Positions 17,952 through 25,333 of a DNA stretch of 64,000 nucleotides are shown here, one piece after another. Position numbers and translations under genes: made by a program. The notes beneath the pieces are model-generated. The model made no database searches. It was given only the letters and a program-made list of their open reading frames with translations, and was not told where the DNA came from. This DNA is from Actinacidiphila acidipaludis (GTDB lineage Bacteria > Actinomycetota > Actinomycetes > Streptomycetales > Streptomycetaceae): positions 186,001 through 250,000 of the forward strand of contig NZ_JAINZZ010000005.1 in the NCBI RefSeq assembly GCF_019890725.1. The letters are read 5' to 3'. Position 1 is the stretch's first letter, and each line of letters opens with the position of its first letter.

Positions 17952-18245
17952 GGCACCAGGCAGTCCCTGCGCACCCTGGAACATCACTCCAGCCCCGAGC
18001 GCCCGGCCCTGGAGTGGACCCTCTCGCGCCTCGCCGTCGAACCCATCACCGAGGCAACCGGCCGCCACGCCGCCGCCCTCCTGGCCGACGCCGGACTGCA
18101 CGGGCACAAGCACGCCATCGACGCCATGCTCGCCGCCACCGCACTCGCCGCACCCAGCCCCGTCACCATCCTGACCTCGGACCCGGAACACCTGAGCGCC
18201 CTGTGCCCCTTGCACCGCGCCCGGGTGGAGAGACTCGGGAGCTAC
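17952..18245 (+). pseudogene. Remnant of a PIN-domain (VapC-like) toxin gene
   Basis: The frame from about 17952 translates to GTRQSLRTLEHH... and on to KHAIDAMLAATAL, SPVTILTSDPEHLSALC and HRARVERL. The block with an Asp followed by AMLAATAL, then VTILTSDPEHL, is the C-terminal half of actinobacterial PIN-domain ribonucleases, including the conserved acidic positions. There is no start codon with a ribosome binding site, the N-terminal Asp-containing part is missing because the fragment abuts a terminator, and the frame runs on into the antisense of the HxlR gene. No antitoxin gene is adjacent. I read this as a decayed toxin-antitoxin locus. Confidence 0.6.
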
Positions 18246-18892
18246 GCGGTGGTGTCGGCGGCCGCGCCGACGAGAGTGGGCAGGACGTTCCGGGGGTCGT
18301 CGACCCGCAGGCCCCTGCCGACCGCCTCCTGCGGGGTGAGCAGGCCGGACAGCACCGCGCCGACGAGCATCGCGGTGCCGGTGAGCGTGACGTCCGCGGC
18401 CGGGGCGGCGCCGCGGCCGATCGCGAACGCCCCCGGCCGCAGGGTCATGTGCAGCGTCTCGTCCTCGGACTCGATGCCCACGACGACCTCGGCACCGGGG
18501 CCGAGGCGGCCGGGCAGCAGCAGGGCTCCGGCGAGCGCCGTCCAGTGCGGCTGCACCGCGTCCGCCGGGTCGGGTCCTGGCGCCATGAGGTCCAGGCCCC
18601 AACGGGCCAACGCCCCGATCACGTCCTGCAGTTCGCGCCCGCGGTCGGTGAGCCGGAAGAGCGTGGTGCCCACAGGCGGCGGTGCCTCGTATCGCTCGAC
18701 CAGCCCGCTCGCCTCCATCGACCGGAGCCGGTCGGCCAGCAGGTTGGTCGCGATCCCGGGCAGCCCGCCCTTGAGGTCGGTGTACCGGCTGGGACCCAGT
18801 GCCAGCAGTTCGCGGACGATGAGCAGCACCCATCGGTCACCCACGACGTCCAGCGCACGGGCCACCGAGCAGTACTGGTGGTAGCTCTTCAC
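18242..18892 (-). CDS. HxlR-family transcriptional regulator with C-terminal sterol-carrier-like domain
   Basis: Residues 1-100 form the winged helix typical of HxlR/MarR-like regulators, with the family signature VARALDVVGDRW and VLLIVRELL near the N-terminus and LKGGLPGIATNLLADRL as the recognition helix. Residues 105-215 resemble the SCP2-like ligand-binding domain seen in long HxlR proteins (LRPGAFAIGRG, ADVTLTGTAMLVGAVL). The start is uncertain: a GTG at 18892 (KSYHQYCSVARAL) matches the usual family N-terminus but lacks normal spacing to GGAGAG, whereas an in-frame TTG at 18928 would add 12 residues. It is divergent from the methyltransferase at 19057 with a palindrome between them, so it probably controls that gene and itself. 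The C-terminus overlaps the PIN remnant. Confidence 0.8.
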   Translation of the reverse strand: MKSYHQYCSVARALDVVGDRWVLLIVRELLALGPSRYTDLKGGLPGIATNLLADRLRSMEASGLVERYEAPPPVGTTLFRLTDRGRELQDVIGALARWGLDLMAPGPDPADAVQPHWTALAGALLLPGRLGPGAEVVVGIESEDETLHMTLRPGAFAIGRGAAPAADVTLTGTAMLVGAVLSGLLTPQEAVGRGLRVDDPRNVLPTLVGAAADTTA

Positions 18893-18926
18893 CTCTCCAC
18901 GGTACGGGCCGGGGCTTGCATGACTC

Positions 18927-18943
18927 AAGTCTTCGATTGACTT
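18927..18943. promoter_or_regulatory. Candidate HxlR operator (AAGTC-N7-GACTT)
   Basis: An inverted repeat, AAGTC at 18927-18931 and GACTT at 18939-18943, lies between the divergent HxlR regulator and the methyltransferase. A further ACTC just left extends partial symmetry. Position and spacing suit autoregulation and control of the divergent gene. The assignment rests on position only. Confidence 0.45.
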
Positions 18944-19056
18944 CCGCTACTGGTCGCTTTATTTTTTCAACCATAGCCCTCCAGGGGACCGACCGCTCCC
19001 GCGCGACCGGCGGCCGGCCCTGAGCGAGGCCCGTCCGACCGGGAGAGGTGACACCG

Positions 19057-19839
19057 ATGACCTACGGCGAGTCCGACATCATCGACACCATCGAGCGACT
19101 GGCTCGCACGGACGTGGCGGCCCTCACCCAGGAGCAACTCGACGGCGTCGACCAGTTCCACGTCGGCGGCCCCGAGGCGGTCGCCCGGCTGCTGCCCGGG
19201 CTGCGCCTCGGCCCCGGGGCGAGGGTGCTCGACGTCGGTTCGGGCCTCGGCGGCCCCGCCCGCCAGGTCGCCCGCGCCACCGGCTGCGAGGTCGTCGGCG
19301 TCGACATCACGGCCGCCTACGTCGAGGCCGCCCGCCGGCTCACCGCGGGCGCGGGCCTGACGGAACAGGTCCGCTTCCTCCACACCCCGGTCGCCGGCCT
19401 CCCGCTGCGCGGCTTCGACGCCGCGTACACCATGCACGTCCAGATGAACGTCCAGGACAAGCACACCTTCTACGCGGACATCGCCCGGCGGCTGCGCCCC
19501 GGGGCCCGGCTGGCGGTCTACGAGGTCTGCCGCAACGGCGACGTGCACCCGCCGCTTCCGCTGCCGTGGTCGCTGGACGGCGGCGACAGCTTCCTGGCCA
19601 CCGGCGACGAGCTGTGCCGGACGATCCAGGACGCGGGTCTCGCGGTCGTCGAGTGGGTGGACGACAGCGCGTGGGCCGCGCAGTGGTTCGCCGACCTGGG
19701 CCGCCGCCTCTCCGCCACGCCGGCTCCCCTCGCCCTCCCCGCCCTCCTCGCCGACGGCCCGGCCCGCATGCTCAACTTCGCGATCGCCGTCACCGACGGG
19801 ACCCTCACGGTCCAGCGCGGCACGTTCACCGCGGCGTGA
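19057..19839 (+). CDS. Class I SAM-dependent methyltransferase (UbiE/sarcosine methyltransferase type)
   Basis: A 260-residue small-molecule methyltransferase. The SAM motif VLDVGSGLGGPAR follows a family-typical lead containing LDGVDQFHVGG, and the acidic VVGVDIT comes about 20 residues later. AAYTMHVQMNVQDK is motif II, and LRPGARLAVYEVC is motif III. The C-terminal lid would define the substrate, which is unknown. ATG at 19057 is preferred to GTG at 19048 because GGGAGAGG (19041-19048) is well spaced only for the ATG. The gene is divergent from the HxlR regulator, so induction by a ligand of that regulator is plausible. A strong terminator follows. Confidence 0.8.
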   Translation: MTYGESDIIDTIERLARTDVAALTQEQLDGVDQFHVGGPEAVARLLPGLRLGPGARVLDVGSGLGGPARQVARATGCEVVGVDITAAYVEAARRLTAGAGLTEQVRFLHTPVAGLPLRGFDAAYTMHVQMNVQDKHTFYADIARRLRPGARLAVYEVCRNGDVHPPLPLPWSLDGGDSFLATGDELCRTIQDAGLAVVEWVDDSAWAAQWFADLGRRLSATPAPLALPALLADGPARMLNFAIAVTDGTLTVQRGTFTAA

Positions 19840-20017
19840 ACCGCCTGGCCGCACACCGGGTCCCGGGGTTCGCCACTTCCACCTCCTGCTCTGCGACCGC
19901 GTAGCGGTCGGGGCCGTGACGGGCGGCCGGCACGGCCAGGGCCCACCGGTCCGAGTGTGTCGGCCCATTCCTCGCGAGGACCACCTGCGTCGGTCCACCC
20001 GGTGGAGTGGGTCGCGG

Positions 20018-20055
20018 AGGGCCGGGACCGGTCGTCGATGAGCGGTCCCGGCCCT
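20018..20055. terminator. Bidirectional terminator between convergent genes
   Basis: AGGGCCGGGACCG at 20018-20030 pairs perfectly with CGGTCCCGGCCCT at 20043-20055 around a 12-base loop. It lies between the methyltransferase stop (19839) and the end of the convergent alpha/beta hydrolase (20098). Confidence 0.75.
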
Positions 20056-20097
20056 GCGGCATCAACTACCGTCTGCTGCCGGTTTGATGGCCCGGCC

Positions 20098-20838
20098 TCA
20101 TTTCAGGTGCCGTGTGAAGAACCGGGCGGCGGCCTCGCCCGCGAACGGGGGGACGCCGGTGTGGCCGCCCATGTTGGCTTCCAGGGTCTTCTCCTTGGAG
20201 CCGAAGGCGTCGAACAGGTCCAGGGCGGCCTGCCGGTCGTTGCCTTCGTCGTCCCACTGCAGCAGGACGTGCAGCGGAATGGTGATCTGCCGGGCCTCCT
20301 GGAACGTGGTTCGCGGCACGTAGCTGCCGGCGAACAGACCTGCGGCCGCGATCCGAGGGTCGACCGCCGCCAGCCGGATGCCGATGGAGATCACGCCTCC
20401 CGAGTACCCGACCGGTCCCCCGACCTCGGGCAGCGCGAGAAGCGTGTCCAGGGCGGCCTGCCATTCAGGGACCGCCGTGTCGACCAGCGGGAGGATGAGG
20501 GCGTCGACGAGCTCGTCGCCGACCGGTTCACCGGCCTGCAGGGTTCGGCGCAGCTCGGCGCGGGTCTGCTCCATGGCGGGCCAGCGGGGGCGCTCCCCGC
20601 AGCCGGGGAGTTCGATGGTGGCCGTGGCGAAGCCCTGCGCCGCGGAGTGCCGGGCCCGGTCCACCAGTCGCGAATACATCCTCGCCAGCCCGAGGGTGGG
20701 ATGGCCGAGCAGGATCAGCGGGACCGGTGCGGATGCGGATGCGGATTCGGGCGTCCAGAGGAAGCCGGGGATGTCGCCAAGGGTGAAGGCGCGCTCGCGG
20801 ACGCCGTCGTCGAGACGCTGTTCAGAGGTGACCTGCAT
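20098..20838 (-). CDS. Alpha/beta hydrolase family protein (dienelactone hydrolase-like)
   Basis: A 246-residue soluble hydrolase. LILLGHPTLG (41-50) is the oxyanion-hole loop after strand 3. The nucleophile elbow is GYSGG with Ser146. Candidate acidic residues lie in LLQWDDEGND (193-201), and the catalytic His is His226 in GGHTG. The order and spacing fit the dienelactone hydrolase/acyl-peptidase-like branch. A Ser-Ala microrepeat (SASASA, 32-37) comes from a GCGGAT repeat. The ATG at 20838 begins MQVTSEQ. The substrate is unknown. Confidence 0.8.
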   Translation of the reverse strand: MQVTSEQRLDDGVRERAFTLGDIPGFLWTPESASASAPVPLILLGHPTLGLARMYSRLVDRARHSAAQGFATATIELPGCGERPRWPAMEQTRAELRRTLQAGEPVGDELVDALILPLVDTAVPEWQAALDTLLALPEVGGPVGYSGGVISIGIRLAAVDPRIAAAGLFAGSYVPRTTFQEARQITIPLHVLLQWDDEGNDRQAALDLFDAFGSKEKTLEANMGGHTGVPPFAGEAAARFFTRHLK

Positions 20839-21147
20839 GGTCGTGCCTTTCGGGAGTGCACTGGGACGGCGCTCCCGGACGACCTGCCTATCGCCCGACC
20901 GTGACCCCGGAGGAGAGCACCCACGTCGATACGTTCACGGGTACCACCTCCTCGATCTTTCGCACGGCCGCCGCGAATTTATCAGGGGGCGATCCCGGTC
21001 CGCCAAGCGGTTTTCGCCCCGCCGAATCTGCGGCCACCTCCGTGAGGGGCTGATGGCCCGCGATCGGGGCCGCCTGACCCTGCCGGTCAGCGCTCCGGAG
21101 GCGGAAGATCAATACCAGGACCGCCCGGCGGTCGTGGAGGTGGCGCG
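20839..21147. other. Intergenic region, no gene seen
   Basis: These 309 bases separate the hydrolase (minus) from the site-2-protease-like gene (plus). A short AT-richer patch (GCGAATTTATCAGG, about 20974-20987) may be part of a promoter. I see no ORF with coding character and no clear repeat. Confidence 0.4.
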
Positions 21148-22299
21148 ATGAACGGTTCGGTTTCCATCGGGCGAATCGGCGGAGTGCCGCTGCGTCTGCG
21201 CTGGAGCGCCCCTCTCCTGGTGATCGTTCTCAGCATCGGGCTGGGCAGCGGGACGCTGCCCGCCTGGGCGCCGGGACACTCCGGTACCGCATACCGGATC
21301 TGGGCGATCGCAGGCGCCCTGCTGCTGACCGCGAGCCTGCTCGCACATGAGGCGGCGCACGCCCTCGCCGCGCACCACGCCAAGATCGACGTCAAGGACG
21401 TGACCATCTTCGCTCTCGGCGGAGTGACGCGGATGGCACTCCCGGCATCCGCCCGCTCCCAGGGCCGCATCGCCGCAGCCGGTCCCGCAACCAGCCTGCT
21501 CCTGGGCGGAATCTGCCTGGGCGGCGCTGCTTTGACCCGTGACGCTCTGCACTGGCCTCTGCCCGGCGCGGTCCTGGCATGGGGCGGTTTCGCCAACATC
21601 CTGCTCGCGGCATTCAACCTGCTGCCGGCCGCCCCGTTGGACGGCGGCCGCGTGCTGCAAGCCGTGATCTGGCGGATACGGGGCGACCGCGAGGGCGCAG
21701 CCCGCGTCTCCGGGCGGTGCGGTCAGGTCGCCGGCGCGTTGATGATCGCCGTCGGCTGGCTGGAGTTCCTCGCCAGGGCCGGCTCCGGCCTGTGGTTGGC
21801 CCTGATCGGAGCGTTCGTGACCGTGGCGGCCACAGCCGAGGTCCGGCGCGCCGAACTGTTCCAACGACTACGCGGTATGTCTGTCGCCGACGTCATGCGG
21901 CCCGCGGTGACCGGACAGGACTGGCAGAGTGTGGAGCGCTTCCTTGCCGAGACAGCGCCTCGGGCGGGCGACCAGCCGGTCGTCCCGCTGACCGACCTCG
22001 ACGGCCGCCTCACCGGTTGCGTGACCATGCCAGGGCTGCGCGCCATGCCGGCCTCTCGCAGAGCGGTCACGAGGGTCCGGGACGTCGCGGCGCCCCTCGA
22101 CAGGTGCGTGATCGCCCGGCCCGACGAGCCGGTGACCGAGGTCCTGAACCGGGCCGGACTGTCGTCCGGCGGCCCCGTCCTGGTCCTGGACCATGAACAT
22201 GTGGTGGGCATCATCACCGCAGCGGACCTTGTCCTGCGTTCTGGTTCTGATCGGCGGACATCGCCTCCGCCAGCCCGTCACGCCGACCACCGAAGGTGA
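21148..22299 (+). CDS. Site-2 protease family membrane metallopeptidase with CBS domain
   Basis: A 383-residue intramembrane zinc metalloprotease of the M50 family. The zinc motif HExxH is HEAAH at residues 67-71, inside the second hydrophobic segment. The second motif, NLLPAAPLDGG (157-167), provides the third ligand, Asp165. At least five hydrophobic segments lie within residues 18-235. Residues 245-370 form a C-terminal CBS-type region (SVADVMRPAV, PVVPLTDLDGRLTG, VVGIITAADLVL), the usual architecture of the streptomycete M50B/SpoIVFB-like group. ATG 21148 follows a GGAGGTGG site. Targets are unknown; such proteases usually release membrane-bound regulators. Confidence 0.9.
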   Translation: MNGSVSIGRIGGVPLRLRWSAPLLVIVLSIGLGSGTLPAWAPGHSGTAYRIWAIAGALLLTASLLAHEAAHALAAHHAKIDVKDVTIFALGGVTRMALPASARSQGRIAAAGPATSLLLGGICLGGAALTRDALHWPLPGAVLAWGGFANILLAAFNLLPAAPLDGGRVLQAVIWRIRGDREGAARVSGRCGQVAGALMIAVGWLEFLARAGSGLWLALIGAFVTVAATAEVRRAELFQRLRGMSVADVMRPAVTGQDWQSVERFLAETAPRAGDQPVVPLTDLDGRLTGCVTMPGLRAMPASRRAVTRVRDVAAPLDRCVIARPDEPVTEVLNRAGLSSGGPVLVLDHEHVVGIITAADLVLRSGSDRRTSPPPARHADHRR

Positions 22300-22613
22300 G
22301 TCGGCCGAAGCCCAGGGGCATGGCGGCCGAAAACCGCGGACCCCGGCGCGTCCGACCTGCCGCAACGACACGCACGGCGAGTTCGACGACCGCAGACACC
22401 GGCTGTCCGCCGCCGCTTCAGCCCGACTCGCCTGCTGCGGCGGTGAAGGTCTGAGCGGTCCCACGGCGGGCCAAACGCTCAGCGCTGCCCCGGGGTTGCC
22501 TGATTGTCGGCGTCCGGCCGCACCCCACGCTGACGGGCGGTGCGAGGCGCCCGGCGACGGCTGACCGATCGCGGGATCATCACGGTCGACACCAAGGCCG
22601 ACGGACTGCCTTG
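22300..22613. other. Intergenic region, no gene seen
   Basis: About 310 bases between the M50 peptidase and the terminator of the GNAT genes. Open frames here have no coding signature I recognise; a short stretch, IITVDTKADGLP, in one plus frame may be a chance match or remnant. Confidence 0.35.
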
Positions 22614-22653
22614 CCGTCCGCGCGCCTGCCGGGCGGCCAGAGGCGCCGGACGG
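22614..22653 (-). terminator. Terminator of the GNAT gene pair
   Basis: CCGTCCG plus GCGCCT (22614-22627) pairs with AGGCGC plus CGGACGG (22641-22653), with a one-base bulge and a 13-base loop. It begins directly after the stop codon of the distal GNAT gene. Confidence 0.6.
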
Positions 22654-23121
22654 CTACGTCAGATCGTTCTCGAACACGGCGACCTCGTCCGTGCTGCTCG
22701 TGCGTCCGTGCCAGGGGTAGGCACCGGAACCCGGATGGACCGTGTCGATGAGATCCAGGTACTGCGGGTTGCGGGCGATGAACTCGCCCACGACCGGGCA
22801 GATGACGGTGATCTTCTTTCCGGTGGGGCGGATCTCGTCCAACGCGCGGGCGATGAGTTCCGGGGCGACCCGGTGGTGCCGGTAGGCGGGGTCGACCCAG
22901 GTCGTCAGCAGCACGACGCGGCCGCCGACGAACCGGTACGAGAGTTCCGCGATCGCCTCGGCCCCGATGGCCGCGAACCATCGGCTGCGCTCCGCGTCGT
23001 TGACGACATCGAGCTCCCAGCTCGACTCCACCTCGCTGGGACCTGTCCGGTCCAGTGCGGCGATGAGCGCCGCGTTGTTCTCTTCCCGGGTGGCCGCCTC
23101 GGCCTCGACGTTCGTCGTCAC
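22654..23121 (-). CDS. GNAT-like acetyltransferase (YjdJ type), distal copy
   Basis: A 155-residue single-domain protein. VVLLTTWVDPAYRHHRVAPEL covers beta-4 and the acetyl-CoA loop, followed by IARALDEIRPTG and ITVICPVVGEFIARNPQY, which match the short YjdJ-type N-acetyltransferases (Pfam Acetyltransf_CG-like). The usual RxxGxA/G pyrophosphate loop reads R-H-H-R-V-A: the central Gly is replaced by Arg, so CoA binding may be altered. It lies 33 bases after a related gene, so the pair looks like a tandem duplication in one transcript. Confidence 0.75.
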   Translation of the reverse strand: MTTNVEAEAATREENNAALIAALDRTGPSEVESSWELDVVNDAERSRWFAAIGAEAIAELSYRFVGGRVVLLTTWVDPAYRHHRVAPELIARALDEIRPTGKKITVICPVVGEFIARNPQYLDLIDTVHPGSGAYPWHGRTSSTDEVAVFENDLT

Positions 23122-23154
23122 GGTCGTACCTTCTGTCGGGGTGAGTGAGGGTGT

Positions 23155-23547
23155 TCAGGACCCGTGTACGCCTGTGCCGGCTCCCGGGTGGTCATGGTCG
23201 ACGAGGTCGGCGTACGCCGGGTGGTGCTCGATGAAGGTGCGCACGATCGGGCACGTGATGGTGACCGTCTTCCCTTGTGCGCGCACGTCGTCCAGGACGC
23301 GCCGGATCAGTTCGGTGGCGATGCCCTGGTGGCGGAACTCGGGGAGCACCGCGGTCGCCAGCAGCACGATCCGGTTCGCGCCGGCGGCCTGGTAGGTCAG
23401 GCCGGCCACCTCGGTGCCGCCGGTCCTGGCCTCGTAGACGCCCGTCTTCTGGTCGTTGACGAGATCGAAGTCGAAGGCGGGCGCACCGGGCCGGTTCCTC
23501 GCGGGGAAGTCGGCGGTGGGGTGGTTCGGCTCGGTCGGGCCGGTCAT
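23155..23547 (-). CDS. GNAT-like acetyltransferase (YjdJ type), proximal copy
   Basis: A 130-residue protein with a canonical acetyl-CoA loop, LPEFRHQGIATELI, then RRVLDDVRAQGKTVTITCPI and FIEHHPAY. It aligns end to end with the next gene but keeps the Gly of the RxxGxA motif, so it is the better candidate for an active enzyme. Small proteins of this type may acetylate short metabolites or proteins; the substrate is unknown. The stop of the dehydrogenase gene (23593) lies 45 bases upstream on the same strand, so the three genes may form one operon under the palindrome at 24632. Confidence 0.8.
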   Translation of the reverse strand: MTGPTEPNHPTADFPARNRPGAPAFDFDLVNDQKTGVYEARTGGTEVAGLTYQAAGANRIVLLATAVLPEFRHQGIATELIRRVLDDVRAQGKTVTITCPIVRTFIEHHPAYADLVDHDHPGAGTGVHGS

Positions 23548-23592
23548 GCGGGTGTCCCTCTGCTGGTGGTGTTTCGGGTGTGTGCGGTGGCC

Positions 23593-24504
23593 TCAGGGAC
23601 GGACGACGGTCTTGCCCTTGATCCGCTCGGTGGAGTTGAAAGCCGACACGGCGTCGTCGAGGTTTACGACCCGGCCGATGTTCGTGCGCAGGCGTCCCTC
23701 CCGGACGCGCCGGACGATCTCACCCAGCTGTGCCCGGTCGGCTTCGACGACGAAGTCGACCGCCAGGCCGTCCTTGGGCTGCGTCTCGGGCGGGCCGGCG
23801 ATGGTGACCAGCATCCCTCCCGGCCGCACCAGGGCCGCGGACCGCTTCCCGATGTCGCCTCCGATGACGTCGAAGACCAGGTCGATGCCGCCGACGTCTT
23901 CGAGGGTGTCGTTGTCCAGGTCCACGAACTCCTGCGCGCCGAAGCCGACTGCGGCCTCCCGGTCGGCGGCGCGTCCGGTTCCGATCACGTACGCGCCGGC
24001 CTGGCCGGCGAGCTGCGTCACCATCGAGCCGACGCCACCGGCCGCGCCGTGGACGAGCACGCTCTGACCTTGCTGGAAGCGGCCGTGCACGAACAGTCCC
24101 TGCCAGGCCGTCAGACCGGAGATCGGCAGGCTCGCGCCCACCGTGAAGTCGACGTCGCCCGGCAGCGGCGCGAGGTTGCGCGCCTCGATGGCCACGTACT
24201 GCGCCAGGGTGCCGTCGCGCGTCCAGTCGGCCAGGCCGAACACCCGCTGTCCTACCGACAGCCCCCTCGTGCCGTAACCGAGCGCGCTGACCACTCCCGC
24301 GACCTCGTGGCCCGGGATCGACGGCGTCCGGTCGCGGCCGAGACGGTCGACCCAGGTGGAGGGCCACTCCAGCTCGCCCGGGGTGAATCCCGATGCGTGA
24401 ACCTCGACGAGGACGTCGTTGCCCGCGGCCTTCGGCTCCGAACGCTCGGTCAGCGTCATTCCGGCCGGTCCCGCCTCCTGATCCGTCACCACAATCGCCT
24501 TCAT
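23593..24504 (-). CDS. NADP-dependent quinone oxidoreductase-like dehydrogenase (MDR family), copy 1
   Basis: A 303-residue zinc-independent medium-chain dehydrogenase. The GroES-like N-terminus contains DVLVEVHASGFTPGELEWPS and IPGHEVAGVV; the Rossmann motif is VLVHGAAGGVGSMV followed by VIGTGRA, an NADP-type loop. No structural-zinc Cys cluster is present. The ATG at 24504 has GGGAGG six bases upstream; the frame extends further but without coding character. The protein is strikingly similar to the product of the gene at 30585. Both genes have a TGGACG-N4-CGTCCA palindrome upstream (here at 24632-24647). A role in reducing reactive carbonyls or quinones is inferred from family and context. 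Confidence 0.85.
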   Translation of the reverse strand: MKAIVVTDQEAGPAGMTLTERSEPKAAGNDVLVEVHASGFTPGELEWPSTWVDRLGRDRTPSIPGHEVAGVVSALGYGTRGLSVGQRVFGLADWTRDGTLAQYVAIEARNLAPLPGDVDFTVGASLPISGLTAWQGLFVHGRFQQGQSVLVHGAAGGVGSMVTQLAGQAGAYVIGTGRAADREAAVGFGAQEFVDLDNDTLEDVGGIDLVFDVIGGDIGKRSAALVRPGGMLVTIAGPPETQPKDGLAVDFVVEADRAQLGEIVRRVREGRLRTNIGRVVNLDDAVSAFNSTERIKGKTVVRP

Positions 24505-24631
24505 CAGGCGCCTCCCTGTATCCCGCCCACTGCCTGCACGACACGGGCCGTCCGACTGAGGCCGGCCGATCCAGTGGTCCGCTGCGATCTCGGCTCGGCC
24601 CTCGATCACTGCCTCCAGTCTAACCTCAAAG

Positions 24632-24647
24632 TGGACGCAATCGTCCA
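24632..24647. promoter_or_regulatory. TGGAC-N6-GTCCA palindrome, site 1
   Basis: TGGACGCAATCGTCCA, perfect 6-base arms, lies 128 bases upstream of the dehydrogenase gene on the minus strand. It is one of six similar sites in a 9-kb region centred on a TetR gene and is therefore a candidate TetR operator. Confidence 0.7.
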
Positions 24648-24832
24648 ATAAGATGGAACAGGACCCTCGCCGCGAGGGCGACCGGATGATCGCACCTACC
24701 GGCACCCCAGACCGTCACAGACCTCTTCCACATGGGTCAGCATGCGGATTACGGCCCGGCCACGCGACGCGACCACAGGATCGCGCGAGCTCGTTTGCAG
24801 GACCGGATGGCACGCTCTAGCCTGAACGTCAC

Positions 24833-24848
24833 TGGACTAAATCGTCCC
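24833..24848. promoter_or_regulatory. TGGAC-N6-GTCC palindrome, site 2 (one arm imperfect)
   Basis: TGGACTAAATCGTCCC matches the shared palindrome except for its last base. It precedes the small ORF at 25014 and the exporter gene at 25334 on the plus strand. A TetR-type operator is inferred from the shared pattern. Confidence 0.55.
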
Positions 24849-25013
24849 GTTACCTCATGATCGACCGGTCAGGCGACTCACGATGCGGGCCGTCAGCCGC
24901 GCCCCGAAGACGGAACTCGCGGGGCCGGCAGTGGCGAAGCCGACGGTGACCACCCACGACAGAGGCCGACAGGCTCGCGGGATGTGGACCGGCGCGCCGA
25001 CAAGGAGCGGAAA

Positions 25014-25274
25014 GTGAACAACACCGAGCGGCCCGCCGAGTACCGGACGATCCCCGAGCAGCTCGACAACGACGGCGTCCACTCCGGCCGGTTCAGCGGT
25101 GTGGAGCGCGTCGGCGAGTTCGTTGCCCCGGATTTCATCGTGCGGCTTGCGGGGATCAGCCGCAACCGCGCGGAGTTCCTCGGGCACATCGCCATTCCGC
25201 GGCCCTCCGAGGACCTCCTTGTGCACGCGCTCGCGAGGCGACCGGGCCCGTCGGCGGCCTGGCCCCGGCACTGA
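25014..25274 (+). CDS. Small hypothetical protein (86 residues)
   Basis: A GTG start at 25014 has an AAGGAGCGG site 8 bases upstream. The product begins MNNTERPAEYRTIPEQLDND and contains ERVGEFVAPDFIVRLAGISR; it has no signal peptide or membrane segment. I do not recognise the family. The C-terminal dozen residues (RRPGPSAAWPRH) look like read-through into non-coding sequence, so this may be a truncated or frameshifted N-terminal fragment of a longer protein. It lies between palindrome site 2 and the exporter, and could share their transcript. Confidence 0.45.
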   Translation: MNNTERPAEYRTIPEQLDNDGVHSGRFSGVERVGEFVAPDFIVRLAGISRNRAEFLGHIAIPRPSEDLLVHALARRPGPSAAWPRH

Positions 25275-25333
25275 CCGCGGACGGCCAGAGCTATAGCCGG
25301 CCCTGGTCCAGAACGAGAGAAGGACTCCGCTCG

